A DNA stretch of 22,419 bases from SHLQ01 sp964196045 (lineage in GTDB: Bacteria; Actinomycetota; Acidimicrobiia; Acidimicrobiales; SHLQ01): NCBI GenBank assembly GCA_964196045.1, contig CAXMRH010000186.1, positions 1 through 22,419 of the forward strand. The letters are read 5' to 3'. A model generated the notes under the pieces. The model had not been told where the DNA came from. It saw nothing but the letters and a program-made list of their open reading frames with translations, and ran no database searches. The translations under genes and the position numbers were made by a program. Positions 1 to 9,822 of this stretch are shown here, one piece after another; position 1 is the stretch's first letter; each line of letters begins with the position of its first letter.

Positions 1-2043
1 CTGATCGAAGACGTAGCGCTGGTAGCTCGCAGGCATCCAGAACTCATATCCAAGGTCGCCCGAGAAGCTGACGCGGCCGCACATGACCTTGGCCCAGCCG
101 AGCTCGATCTCCTTGAAGGCCATGAACTTGAATCCATCGGATGACACGTCGGCATCCGTCAATCGCTCGAGCAGTTCACGGCTCTTCGGGCCAGCGATCG
201 AGAGACCGCACATCTCGTAGCCGAGCGTGCGATAGGTGACGGATCCGTCGGTCGGTAGCAAGGATTCGAAATACCGCTGGTAGTACCGAGTCGCGACACC
301 CGAGCCGAACATCATGAACCGCTCGCCATCGGCGCTCGCGTTGCCAGTCGCGCCACCCGTGAATGTGGACAGCGGTCCTTCGGGTTCACCTGGCGTTGCT
401 GGCAAACAGGCAACCGTCAGGTCACCGATGAGCTTTCCATTGTGATTGGTCATGGGCGTGAGCGACATACGTCCGGCCCTGGGCACACGTCCTGCGAGCA
501 GTCGGTCGAGCCACGTCCGCGCTCCCGGGCCGGTGAACACGTACTTCGCAAAGCCCGTCGTCTCCATGAGGCCGACGCCGTTGCGCACAGCGTGGGTCGC
601 TGCGCGCACTTGGTCCCAGGCATTACTTCGGTACCAGGTGAACTCTTCAACAGGTTCCTTGCCCTCTTCCTGAAACCACTGGGCTGCTTCGAGGCCGTAG
701 CTGTTGCCCCAGACGGCGTTTGCGTCCACGAGCTTGTCGTAGATGGGCGTGGTCTGCAGGTTGCGGCCTTGTGGCAAGAACTCGTTGGGGAAGGTAATCC
801 GGAAGCGTCGGCCGTAGTTCTCTCGGACCTTGGTGTCGGCGAAGGCCATCGTGTTGAAGTCGCCGAAGCGTGCGATGTCCATGCCCCAGATGTCGTGGCC
901 GGGGTCCCCTTCAGTCATCCAATTGGCGAGAGCGAGGCCAACGCCACCGCCTTGCGACAGACCCGCCATGATCGCGGTTGCCGACCAGTAGTTGGGGAGG
1001 CCACGCACCGGACCCAAGCAGGGGTTCCCGTCGGGAGAGAACACGAACGGTCCGTTCACTACGGACCGAATCCCCGCATCGGCAAAGACCGGGAAGTGCT
1101 CGAACCCCGTCGCCAGGTGGTCGGAGAGGTGTTCGAGGTCGGGTTGGAGCAGCTGCATGCCGAACTCCCATGGTGTCTGTTTCGGTGACCACGGGATGCC
1201 GTTTGGTTCATAGGTGCCCAGTAGTAGGCCGCCCGCTTCCTGGCGCATGTAGATCTCGCCTCCGAAGTCGATTGCGTGGAGTACCTGTTTGCCGGTTCGC
1301 TCGTTGTGTTCGGCAACCTCAGGTAGATCCTCGGTCATGAAGTATTGGTGAGCCATCGCCAAGATCGGGAGCTCAAGGCCCACCATTCGGCCGACCTCAC
1401 GGCCCCATAAGCCGCCTGCGTTCACCACGTGTTCGCAGTGGATGGTCTCGAGGTCCTCGCCGGTCGAAGTTCGGATGGTCTGGATATCCCATCCGCCGTC
1501 GGCCGCTCGAGTCATGCCTCGCGCCCACGTGTCTCGGTAGACCTCGGCGCCGTTCATTCGTGCGGCTTTGGCATAGGCGTTGGTGACGCCGGTCGGGTCG
1601 ACGTGGCCCTCGTTGGCGTCCCACATCGCCCCCACGAAATAGCTCTCTTCGAAGAACGGATGGATCTCCTTGGCTTCGGCCACAGAGATCAGCTCGGTGT
1701 CCATTCCGAGGTACCGACCCTTTGCATGCGCGGACTTGAGCCAGTCCAGGCGCTCATGCGTGTCGGCGAGCATGACACCACCGGTGATGTGAATGCCGCA
1801 GTCCTGGCCCGAGATCTCCTCGATCTCCTTGTAGAGCTCGATCGTGTATTGCTGCAGCTTGGCTACGTTCGGGTCACCGTTGAGGGTGTGCATGCCCCCG
1901 GCTGAGTGCCACGTGGAGCCAGCCGTCAGCTCGGTGCGCTCGAGAAGGACGACGTCGGTCCAACCGTTCTTCGTGAGGTGATAAAGGATCGAGGTGCCTA
2001 CGACGCCGCCGCCGATGACAACTACCTGCGTGTTGGTCTTCAT
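1..2043 (-). CDS. FAD-dependent sarcosine/dimethylglycine dehydrogenase-like protein with GcvT-type C-terminus (partial)
   Basis: Likely an oxidative N-demethylase that strips methyl groups from dimethylglycine, sarcosine or a related amine and passes the one-carbon unit to folate. The reading frame is open from the ATG at 2043 to the window edge (681 codons seen); family members are usually a little over 800 residues, so the C-terminus is missing. The N-terminus has an FAD dinucleotide-binding loop GGGVVG at residues 11-16. A TWHSAGG segment follows with His46, which aligns with the histidine that carries covalent FAD in dimethylglycine dehydrogenases. A central FAO_M-like linker and the start of a GcvT/aminomethyltransferase fold follow from about residue 430. 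The DUF2237 gene lies just upstream on the same strand, so they may be co-transcribed. The exact substrate cannot be told from sequence alone. Confidence 0.85.
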   Translation of the reverse strand, partial: MKTNTQVVVIGGGVVGTSILYHLTKNGWTDVVLLERTELTAGSTWHSAGGMHTLNGDPNVAKLQQYTIELYKEIEEISGQDCGIHITGGVMLADTHERLDWLKSAHAKGRYLGMDTELISVAEAKEIHPFFEESYFVGAMWDANEGHVDPTGVTNAYAKAARMNGAEVYRDTWARGMTRAADGGWDIQTIRTSTGEDLETIHCEHVVNAGGLWGREVGRMVGLELPILAMAHQYFMTEDLPEVAEHNERTGKQVLHAIDFGGEIYMRQEAGGLLLGTYEPNGIPWSPKQTPWEFGMQLLQPDLEHLSDHLATGFEHFPVFADAGIRSVVNGPFVFSPDGNPCLGPVRGLPNYWSATAIMAGLSQGGGVGLALANWMTEGDPGHDIWGMDIARFGDFNTMAFADTKVRENYGRRFRITFPNEFLPQGRNLQTTPIYDKLVDANAVWGNSYGLEAAQWFQEEGKEPVEEFTWYRSNAWDQVRAATHAVRNGVGLMETTGFAKYVFTGPGARTWLDRLLAGRVPRAGRMSLTPMTNHNGKLIGDLTVACLPATPGEPEGPLSTFTGGATGNASADGERFMMFGSGVATRYYQRYFESLLPTDGSVTYRTLGYEMCGLSIAGPKSRELLERLTDADVSSDGFKFMAFKEIELGWAKVMCGRVSFSGDLGYEFWMPASYQRYVFDQ

Positions 2044-2126
2044 CCGCCCGATCGTACTTTCCGGGTCGAGTCGAATTCGATATGGATGGTTGACCTATTG
2101 AGTCGGTGGTCGGTATGAATCCGATG

Positions 2127-2483
2127 TCAGATCGCGTTTGCCCGCAAGTCGGCGAGATCGATCCACTCGAGCGCTTGGGCGTGTGTACCTTCGAGAACAA
2201 CCTTGGGCGCGACCCCCGCCTCGAATGCCTCCACCCAACGGCTAGCGCACAGACACCACCGGTCCCCCGCAACAAGACCGGAGAAGCCAGATTCGGGATG
2301 AGGTGTGCTGAGGTCGTTCCCCTGTTCCGCAGAGAACTTCAGGAACGAGTTAGTCACCACCGCACACACGATGTGGAATCCCGCGTCTTGGGCGTGCTGA
2401 TCACAACAGCCGGTGCGTGTAAAGCCCGTCAGTGGATCGGTGCTGCACGAATCGAGATCGGTCCCTAGGACGTTGAGAGCCAT
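2127..2483 (-). CDS. DUF2237 family protein
   Basis: A 118-residue protein of the DUF2237 family, whose function is unknown. The family signature is clear: NVLG near the start, then CSTDPLTGF, a GCC pair at residues 25-27, HIVCAV, GNDLSTP, GDRWCLC and APKVVLEGTH. The many conserved cysteines suggest metal or thiol chemistry, but that is an inference. I chose the ATG at 2483 because homologues begin close to the NVLG motif; a GTG at 2519 in the same frame is possible, and neither has a strong Shine-Dalgarno sequence. It ends 83 bases before the start of the flavoprotein dehydrogenase gene on the same strand and is divergent from the AddB-like gene, with only 60 bases between starts. Confidence 0.85.
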   Translation of the reverse strand: MALNVLGTDLDSCSTDPLTGFTRTGCCDQHAQDAGFHIVCAVVTNSFLKFSAEQGNDLSTPHPESGFSGLVAGDRWCLCASRWVEAFEAGVAPKVVLEGTHAQALEWIDLADLRANAI

Positions 2484-2543
2484 CGAGCAGAGTCTGCCGC
2501 CGCCTGGCTGAAATGACACAGGTCACTTCTACGATGTGCCCTG

Positions 2544-5500
2544 ATGGAACTCTCACAGGTGGCGGCCGGACGACCGTTTACCCGCGCCGTTCGAGATGCT
2601 GTCCATCAACTCAAGTCGGGCGATCCTTTACATCCCGTCCGAGTGCTCGTCCCGTCGAACATCGCGGGGCTCAGCCTGCGCCGCATGTTGGGGTCGCGCA
2701 TCCTCGACGATGAGAACACCGTCGTCACTGCGGGCATCGCAAACGTGGCCTTCTCCACTCCGTTTCAGTTCGCCTCGCTGCTCGCTGCTCCCGCTCTAGC
2801 TCACCAGGGCAAACGGCCGCTCACCACGCCTGTTCTCGCAGCGGCAGTGCGTCATGTCCTGTCGACGAACCCCGGCCGTTTCGGCGCTGTTGCCGAACAC
2901 GTGGCGACGGAGTCTGCGCTCATCCGTATGTACGGAGAGATCACCGAACTACCCCCGGGCCGCCGACAGCGCCTCGCGGCATCGAGCGAAGGGAGAACCA
3001 CAGACCTCATCGGGTTCATCGACGCAGTCGATGCACATCTCGGGGGTGAGTCCGAGAACTCGTATCACGACGAATACGACGTGCTCTGCGCCGCGAGCGA
3101 GGCGTTGGCTGTTCAGAAATCGAGCGCTGGCAGTGAGTCGTTGGTGCTGGCGGGGCCGTTCTCGCAGGGGCTGGCCACCATCGAGTTCCTTGCCGTGGTT
3201 GCCCGTAGCCAAGTGGTTCGCGGAGTCCTGTCGCTCACTGGGGATGTCGCAGTGGACGACGTCAGTCGCGGCCAGGCCCGAGACATCTTCGGAGTCGATG
3301 CCCCCAAGGTCGAGGGTGACCTTTCTCGACCAACCAATCTGTTACCGACAGCGGATCCCGACGAAGAGGTACGCGCTGTCACGAGAGCGATTCTCTCTGC
3401 GGCCGAGCGAGGTGTTCGTTTCGACCGGATGGCGGTATTCGTACCCGTCCGCGCCCCATACCTGCGCACAGTACGAGAACAGCTCGACTCGGCCGGCATA
3501 CCCTCCGCGGGCCCCGATCATCGAACCTTGGCCGACTCGATGGCGGGCAGGCTTCTTGGGCGAGTGCTTTCGCTGGCGGACGCATCGCAGTCCCTCTCGT
3601 ACGAGAAGCGGTTCGAGCGAGAGGCGGTTCTCGCGCTCGTCGAGGCCGCACCGATCTTCGGTCGCGACGGACGTCGACTCCAGAGCGGTCCCTGGGAAAA
3701 CATCTCTCGGTCTGCGGGTGTTGTTGCTGGTCTCGATGATTGGGCGACTCGTCTGAGCGCGCATGGCGCATCGATCACGAAACGCATCGACGACAATCGG
3801 GCAGACGCCGCATCTGGCTTTCTCTTGGGCCTCGAGCGCGAAAAGACCGCAGCCAACGAGTTGGCAGACTTCGTTGCCTGGTTGGCCGAACTCACCGCAC
3901 CAGAGCAAGTCGGTTCGTCGTGGTCGGAGCGCTCCGAGTGGGCCCGTTCGGTACTCGCCAGGCTGCTCCCACCGGAGAATCGTCGTGGCGGGTGGCCCGA
4001 GAATGAGGTTGAGGCTGCCGAACGCGTCGACAAGATCTTGTCGAGAGTGGCCGTGCTAGACAGCATCGAACCACACCTCACGTCCTCGGCATTCCTCCGA
4101 GCCATTCAACTTGAGCTGGAGGCCCCGGCGGGCCGGCGCGGCCGTTTCGGTACTGGGGTTCTTGTGAGTCCTCTCGCTTCTGCGGTTGGGCTCGATCTCG
4201 ATGAAGTTTTTGTCGTTGGGCTGGCCGAGGGAGTGTGCCCGCGCCCGATTCGCGAAGACACGCTGTTGCCCGACTCGGAGCGGCTGCTCACGCAAGGCGC
4301 TCTGCCGGTGCGGGCCGACCGCAACCTCGCAGAACGACATCGATTCCTTCACGCCGTTGCCTCCGGTGGGCAACGTTCGACGCTCCTTTTGCCTCGCGGA
4401 GATCACCGATCCGGCAGGGAACGTACGGCGTCGAGGTGGTGGGTCGAAGCGGCACGAGTTCTTAGTGGTGATTCTTCGCTCACCTCGAAGACTTGGCCTT
4501 TGGCGGACCTGTTCGCCGCGACCGCGCTCGGGTCGTTCGAAGAAGCACTTACCTCAGCTGTGCACGATGGTGTGGCCACATCGATGGCCGATCTCCAGTT
4601 GCACGCAATACACACGGCAAAACGGTTCGGACGCGAACCCGAACCGGAATCTGTGGCTGGAGCGTTGCGTCGAGGTCTCGAGCAGACGTCCACGCGGCTT
4701 GAAGGCTTCAACAGATTCAGCGGCGACCTTGGCGCGATCGATGTTCCTACGGTTGTCGCCGATGATGCTGCCATCAGCCCGAGCCGGCTTGAATCATGGG
4801 CAACGTGTCCGCGCAGGTTCTATTTCGAGCAGCTGCTGCGTCTTGGAGAGATCGACCGCCCAGAGGAGATCGCCGAGATCAGCGCCCTCGACAAGGGCAA
4901 CCTGTGGCATCAGATCCTAGAGGACTTCATCGGCGCGTCGCTTCCGGATACACCTGGTGCACTCATGTCGCCCGATCAGCGCTGGACCGACGAAGACCGG
5001 GTTCGTTTAGAGGCGATCGCCGAGCATCGGTACAAGCAGTATGAGGATCTTGGTCGGACCGGCCGGCCGATTCTTTGGGAGATCAAGAAGGAGGAGACCA
5101 ACGCCGATCTGGAAGCGTTCTTGCGTTCAGACGAAGAACTGCGAAGCGAGTTGCGAAGTGTCCCGGTCGACGTCGAGATGCCGTTCGGGCTGCCGAGGGA
5201 TCGGTCTGGTGAACCTGAACCCGCCGCCGAAGTGACTCTCGCGGACGGTCGCACGATCCGACTGCGGGGCCTTATCGATCGTCTGGACATGCGAAGCGAT
5301 GGTGTACCGGTCGTGCTCGACTACAAGACCGGCCGCGCGTCGAGTGCTGCGGAGTTCGAGCGAGATCCGGTTGTCGGCGGTCGGCGACTTCAGCTGGGGG
5401 TCTATGCAGAGGCGGCCAAGCAACGTCTGGGGACCGATGACGCGTACGCGTACTACTGGTTTACCTCGAGCCGCGGAGGCTTCAAACACGTTGGCTACCC

Positions 5501-5780
5501 GTGGACCGCCGAGCGCCGCGGACGCTTCATCGACGCCGTCGAGACGATTGTGGATGGCATCGAACGGGGAGACTTCCCGCCGAACCCGGGCGACTACAAC
5601 GGATATTACGGAAGCTTCGAGAACTGCTCGTTCTGTTCCTTCACCCGGATCTGTCCAGTCGATCGGGATGAAGAACTCGAACAAGCCATCCGGTCGAATC
5701 GATTGGTCGATTACGTGAGACTCCACGAAATCCCCCCAGAGACCGCGGAAGACAGCGATGAGGGCGAGGTTCCTTCGTGA
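2544..5780 (+). CDS. addB: AddB-like PD-(D/E)XK nuclease with Fe-S cluster, recombination repair subunit
   Basis: Predicted partner subunit of an AddAB-type helicase-nuclease that resects double-strand breaks for homologous recombination. The protein is 1078 residues. The N-terminal half resembles a UvrD-like core (VRVLVPSN near residue 33) but has no Walker A GKT, as in the alphaproteobacterial type of AddB. The C-terminal nuclease domain has His789 (GNLWHQILEDF), Asp912 (LIDRLD) and the catalytic DYKTG at 926-930. Four cysteines, Cys755 (ATCPRRF) and Cys1028, Cys1031 and Cys1037 (CSFCSFTRIC), match the 4Fe-4S clamp around AddB nuclease domains. The stop overlaps the next gene's start (GTGA), implying translational coupling. 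Mycobacterial AdnA/AdnB is the alternative label, but AdnB keeps an active motor, so AddB-like fits better. Confidence 0.87.
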   Translation: MELSQVAAGRPFTRAVRDAVHQLKSGDPLHPVRVLVPSNIAGLSLRRMLGSRILDDENTVVTAGIANVAFSTPFQFASLLAAPALAHQGKRPLTTPVLAAAVRHVLSTNPGRFGAVAEHVATESALIRMYGEITELPPGRRQRLAASSEGRTTDLIGFIDAVDAHLGGESENSYHDEYDVLCAASEALAVQKSSAGSESLVLAGPFSQGLATIEFLAVVARSQVVRGVLSLTGDVAVDDVSRGQARDIFGVDAPKVEGDLSRPTNLLPTADPDEEVRAVTRAILSAAERGVRFDRMAVFVPVRAPYLRTVREQLDSAGIPSAGPDHRTLADSMAGRLLGRVLSLADASQSLSYEKRFEREAVLALVEAAPIFGRDGRRLQSGPWENISRSAGVVAGLDDWATRLSAHGASITKRIDDNRADAASGFLLGLEREKTAANELADFVAWLAELTAPEQVGSSWSERSEWARSVLARLLPPENRRGGWPENEVEAAERVDKILSRVAVLDSIEPHLTSSAFLRAIQLELEAPAGRRGRFGTGVLVSPLASAVGLDLDEVFVVGLAEGVCPRPIREDTLLPDSERLLTQGALPVRADRNLAERHRFLHAVASGGQRSTLLLPRGDHRSGRERTASRWWVEAARVLSGDSSLTSKTWPLADLFAATALGSFEEALTSAVHDGVATSMADLQLHAIHTAKRFGREPEPESVAGALRRGLEQTSTRLEGFNRFSGDLGAIDVPTVVADDAAISPSRLESWATCPRRFYFEQLLRLGEIDRPEEIAEISALDKGNLWHQILEDFIGASLPDTPGALMSPDQRWTDEDRVRLEAIAEHRYKQYEDLGRTGRPILWEIKKEETNADLEAFLRSDEELRSELRSVPVDVEMPFGLPRDRSGEPEPAAEVTLADGRTIRLRGLIDRLDMRSDGVPVVLDYKTGRASSAAEFERDPVVGGRRLQLGVYAEAAKQRLGTDDAYAYYWFTSSRGGFKHVGYPWTAERRGRFIDAVETIVDGIERGDFPPNPGDYNGYYGSFENCSFCSFTRICPVDRDEELEQAIRSNRLVDYVRLHEIPPETAEDSDEGEVPS

Positions 5781-8700
5781 GCACTGATCGTCAGGCTGAC
5801 CGCGAGGAGCTGATCCAAGGAGACGAGGCCGCGAGGACGGCGATCCAGAAGGATCTGAGCAGGACGCTGTTCGTCGAAGCAGGGGCAGGAACCGGCAAAA
5901 CCACCGCGCTCGTCGGCCGAATTGTCGAACTTGTGCTCACTTCTGATGCGACGGTGCACCGTCCCCTCAATCAGATCGCTGCGATCACCTTCACTGAGGC
6001 TGCCGCCGCGGAGCTCCGAGAACGTGTCCGAATCGAATTCGAGAGTGCGCTGCTCGCGGCACGGGAGAATGGTCTGTCCGAGGTCGTAGAACGCTGCGAG
6101 CAAGCGCTCGCTGATGCGGACGTGGCCGCCATCTCGACCCTGCATTCGTTCGCCCAGCGGTTGTTGTCCGAATTTCCCGTGGAGGTCGGAGTGCCGCCGC
6201 GGGTCGAAGTGATCGACGAGGTCCGCAGCCAACTCGCGTTCGAACGCCGGTGGGGCGTGTTCATCGATTCGTTGTATGAGGATCCCAATCTCGAAGAGTT
6301 CATCGTGCGTGCGTCGATTCTTGGCGTTCAGCTGAACGGATCACAGCTTCGGAACATCGCACAGGAATTCGACGACAACTGGGATCGGCTACTCGACCTC
6401 GATGACTACAGCGATCCTCCGATTCCCATCGATTTCTCATCGATTCGGGATTCGATTCGTAACGTCGAACAGATTGCGCTCGAGTGCCTCGATCCAACCG
6501 ACAAACTTCTTGATCGAATCCAGTCCAGCGGGCGGACCTTCGAACGATTCCGCCGAGCGGACAGCGACTACGAACGCCTGCGCGCGGTGAAGCAGCTAGC
6601 CGAGACGAAGTTCGGAAAGAGCGGTCGGAAGGGGAGTTGGCCAGATGTTACGGAGGCCCGCGAGTGCTGTGCGGATCTGGGCTCCTCCTGTACGGCGCTC
6701 ATCGATGCGGTTTCCTCCCAAACGCTCACTCGACTTGCCGCGAGGATCGCCGACTTCACCAAGCAGTCCGCGCAGGAACGTCGCGCGGAAGGCCTGCTCG
6801 AGTTCCACGACTTGCTGGTGCTTGCACATCTGCTGCTTCGCACGTCACCGGACGCACGTTCGGCGTTGGCGCAGAGGTACCGCGTCCTCATGCTCGACGA
6901 GTTCCAAGACACCGACCCCATCCAGATCAGCCTTGCGCTATTGCTGGCGTCGGCCGTCTCCGGCACGTTCGATGGAGAGTGGACCGACCTCGAGCCCGAG
7001 CCTGGGCGCTTGTTCATGGTGGGAGACCCGAAACAGTCGATCTACCGGTTTCGTCGGGCCGACATCTCGGTGTTCCTGGCGGCTCGTTCAGCGTTCCGAG
7101 GCGGAGAAGTGTCGCTGCAACGAAACTTCAGAACAGTGGAACCGGTCATCGATGTCGTGAATGCGCTATTCAGCGAGATCATGGCCGAGGAGACGTCCGC
7201 ACAAGCCGCGTACTCGCCGCTCATCGCTACGCGCGATCCAAGCACCGCCGATCATCGTCCTGTTGTCTTCGGTGGGCCGAGTAGCGGTACCGCTCGAGAG
7301 CTGCGCGAGGCGGAGGCTGCCGATGTCGCATCGATCATCGTGGACATCCAGGCGAACCCCGACGACTGGCTCATTGGTGATGACACCGGTGGCTGGCGAG
7401 CCCCCGAGTTACGAGACATCACGATCCTGTTGCCGACGAGGACATCGATGTCGCAGCTCTCGCGTGCGCTCGACGCGCAGGACGTTCCATTTCGCGCAGA
7501 CACCGGAACCCTCGTCTATGAGACGCAGGAGATTCGCGACCTTCTGTCCGTTCTGGCCGCCATCGACGACCCCTCCAATCAGATCGCACTAGTTGCCGCA
7601 CTTCGGTCGCCGCTCTACGCATGTGGCTATGACGACCTCTACGCCTTCCGAGCTGGCGGCGGGTCGTTCGATCTTCGATCACCGATTCCCGACGCGCTTC
7701 GCGGGAGCGTCGTGGCCGAGGGGCTTGAGCATCTCGCGGAGTTGTCGTCGCGGCGCTGGTGGGACGAGCCAAGTCAACTTCTGCTGAGGGTGATCGACGA
7801 CCGTTTCGCCATGGCGCTTCCAGCCCACGGTCGCCGAGCACGCGACACGTGGCGCAGGATCCGTTATGTCGTCGACCAGGCACGCGCCTTCTCCGAGGCA
7901 GGAGGTGGTGACGTCCGGGAGTACTTGGCGTGGACTGGGCTGCAAGGTGCCGACGGTTCGAAGGCCCACGAGCCGATGCTTCCGGAACCCGATGACGACG
8001 CCGTGCAGATCATGACGATTCATGGGTCGAAGGGGCTCGAGTTTTCCATCACGATCGTCTCGGGTCTGACCACTCGCCTTGGGCGCCGTGCAGCTGCTCA
8101 TGGCGAGGTCATCTGGGGTGAACCTGGGGTGATGCCGGAGGTGAAGGCCTCGTCGAGGGTGCGCACCGCACAGTTTGATCTGAAGAAAGAACTCGATGAC
8201 GAGATGGACGGCCCAGAGCGCGACCGGCTTCTCTATGTGGCATTAACTCGTGCGAAGGACCATCTGGTCGTGAGCGGTCATCACAGCCAAGACAAGGCCG
8301 GCAAGCCGGTGGCTTCACATGGCGCAACGGTCGGGGCGTGGGCCGAGACCACAGGCGCGGAACTGGTTCGTCGCCTGGAGGGCCAGGCACCACTCTTCAG
8401 CCTCCCAGCGAGCGCTCCGTCCGAAGGTGCCAAGGTGCGTGACGCGCCGCCCGTAGCCAGTCCCTCGGACTGGCGCGCCGCCCATGCCGCCCGCCTCGCC
8501 GACGGGGCCAGACGTTCGGTCGTCTCCGCGACCGCTCTTGCGCGTGAGTTGCACCAGCCTCGCTTCGACGAAGACGACCTCTGGGCCGATGGGTCCTGGG
8601 ACGACGATGAGGCGCCAGGGGATGACCAGGACGAGGGCGAACAGCTACTTCCGCCACAGGAGTTCCGCAGGGGTCGAGCAGGGACGGCTATCGGCAGCGC

Positions 8701-9205
8701 CGTCCATGCGGTGTTGCAGCTCGTGGATCTTGGCGCACCCGAAACGGCGGATCTAGAGGCGCTAGCTCGTTCGCAGGCGTGGGCCGAAGCCGTGTATGGG
8801 ACTGAGCACCTCGCAACGATTACGGCCTCTGTCGAGTCGGCATTGCGGGCTCCGATCGTGCTGGCATGTAAAACCTCGAAGCACTGGAAGGAGCTCTTCG
8901 TAGCGGCTCCGGTGGGCGAGGTCACGATCGAGGGATACATCGATTTGCTGGTCGACACGGCGGAGGGATTGGTCGTTGTCGACTACAAGACAGACAACGT
9001 CCGATCGGAGGCAGAGATCGACGCAAAACTTGAGCGGTACTCCGCACAGGGCGCCGCGTACGCAGTCGCAATCGAAGTCGCCACAGGTCGACCCGTGCAC
9101 GACGTGCAGTTCGTGTTCGCCCGCCCATCGGGCCCAATCGTCCGATCGATCGATGACCTCGCAAGGCGCTCTTCCCAAGTTCGATCCGCAACAGCGAGCG
9201 CCTAG
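5777..9205 (+). CDS. addA: AddA-like UvrD/REP helicase-exonuclease
   Basis: The motor subunit of the AddAB-type complex: a superfamily 1A ATP-dependent DNA helicase joined to a RecB-type nuclease, 1142 residues, which is typical of AddA. Seen in order: Walker A GAGTGKT at 36-42 (Lys41); an AITFTEAAAAELRERV motif Ia region; Walker B LDEFQDTDPIQ with Asp374 and Glu375; GDPKQSIYRFRRAD (motif III); HGSKGLEF (motif V region); and LLYVALTRAKDHLVVSG (motif VI). The nuclease follows with His977 (GSAVHAVLQ) and VVDYKTDN at 1067-1074 (Asp1069, Lys1071). The GTG start at 5777 overlaps the stop of the AddB-like gene by four bases, so the two are one operon and probably made in equal amounts. Confidence 0.92.
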   Translation: MSTDRQADREELIQGDEAARTAIQKDLSRTLFVEAGAGTGKTTALVGRIVELVLTSDATVHRPLNQIAAITFTEAAAAELRERVRIEFESALLAARENGLSEVVERCEQALADADVAAISTLHSFAQRLLSEFPVEVGVPPRVEVIDEVRSQLAFERRWGVFIDSLYEDPNLEEFIVRASILGVQLNGSQLRNIAQEFDDNWDRLLDLDDYSDPPIPIDFSSIRDSIRNVEQIALECLDPTDKLLDRIQSSGRTFERFRRADSDYERLRAVKQLAETKFGKSGRKGSWPDVTEARECCADLGSSCTALIDAVSSQTLTRLAARIADFTKQSAQERRAEGLLEFHDLLVLAHLLLRTSPDARSALAQRYRVLMLDEFQDTDPIQISLALLLASAVSGTFDGEWTDLEPEPGRLFMVGDPKQSIYRFRRADISVFLAARSAFRGGEVSLQRNFRTVEPVIDVVNALFSEIMAEETSAQAAYSPLIATRDPSTADHRPVVFGGPSSGTARELREAEAADVASIIVDIQANPDDWLIGDDTGGWRAPELRDITILLPTRTSMSQLSRALDAQDVPFRADTGTLVYETQEIRDLLSVLAAIDDPSNQIALVAALRSPLYACGYDDLYAFRAGGGSFDLRSPIPDALRGSVVAEGLEHLAELSSRRWWDEPSQLLLRVIDDRFAMALPAHGRRARDTWRRIRYVVDQARAFSEAGGGDVREYLAWTGLQGADGSKAHEPMLPEPDDDAVQIMTIHGSKGLEFSITIVSGLTTRLGRRAAAHGEVIWGEPGVMPEVKASSRVRTAQFDLKKELDDEMDGPERDRLLYVALTRAKDHLVVSGHHSQDKAGKPVASHGATVGAWAETTGAELVRRLEGQAPLFSLPASAPSEGAKVRDAPPVASPSDWRAAHAARLADGARRSVVSATALARELHQPRFDEDDLWADGSWDDDEAPGDDQDEGEQLLPPQEFRRGRAGTAIGSAVHAVLQLVDLGAPETADLEALARSQAWAEAVYGTEHLATITASVESALRAPIVLACKTSKHWKELFVAAPVGEVTIEGYIDLLVDTAEGLVVVDYKTDNVRSEAEIDAKLERYSAQGAAYAVAIEVATGRPVHDVQFVFARPSGPIVRSIDDLARRSSQVRSATASA

Positions 9206-9244
9206 AGTCGATGCTGTCGAAAACATGACCGCAGGGGTCCGTCA

Positions 9245-9808
9245 ATGAGTGGACAGATGTCAGATGTGATCGTCATCGGCGACGATGAGTGGGCGATTGT
9301 CGAACCCGCCGCCGGCGAGCTATTCGACGTCCGGGCGCACCGGCTGATGCCGGTCTCCATGCATTCGGCCAATACGCGAGGTGAGCTGGCCCGCTACCGA
9401 TTGGGCGAGGGCGGACAGCTGTTCCTCAGCGACCTCCAGGTGGGCTCCGTCGATGCCCCTCCGACGCTCAACGGAGTCGAGCCGACGACCGACGAGTACG
9501 GACAGGTGTGGACCTATCTACATCTTGATCTGCCGATTTCGTGGAGCGGTGACCTCATCGCCGGCGCCGACCCGATTCTCGATCTGTATGTGCACGCAGG
9601 CTTCCTGCCGGTCTGGCACTATGCGCAAGTGCTCGCGTTCGACTTCGAGGCAGGACGCGTGCAGTCGCGCGAGGATCGCAGCGCCGAGGCAGAGCAATTC
9701 CGTGCCGACCGTGCAGGGGATGACGACGAAGACGGAATCTTTGAACGGTTCTTGGATGCGATCAAGCTGCGCATCGGCAACGTTGTCGACGGTGATCCGC
9801 ACACCTAG
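9245..9808 (+). CDS. Uncharacterised protein downstream of addAB
   Basis: I do not recognise this 187-residue protein. It starts at an ATG preceded by a purine-rich GCAGGGG stretch, 39 bases after the AddA-like stop and on the same strand, so it could be the third gene of that operon. It has no signal peptide and no membrane segment. The N-terminal two thirds look like a compact beta-rich fold (many alternating hydrophobic and charged stretches, a YGQVWTYLHLDLPISW segment). The C-terminus is acidic (AGDDDEDGIFERFLDAIK) followed by a short amphipathic helix. Codon use matches its neighbours, which supports a real gene. A role in repair would be guilt by association only. Confidence 0.7.
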   Translation: MSGQMSDVIVIGDDEWAIVEPAAGELFDVRAHRLMPVSMHSANTRGELARYRLGEGGQLFLSDLQVGSVDAPPTLNGVEPTTDEYGQVWTYLHLDLPISWSGDLIAGADPILDLYVHAGFLPVWHYAQVLAFDFEAGRVQSREDRSAEAEQFRADRAGDDDEDGIFERFLDAIKLRIGNVVDGDPHT

Positions 9809-9822
9809 TGCGCCAGCCAGCG

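Noticed and set aside
442..1188. A 248-codon plus-strand frame
   Set aside because: It lies opposite the well-supported flavoprotein dehydrogenase and shows no domain; it is an antisense shadow typical of high-GC DNA.
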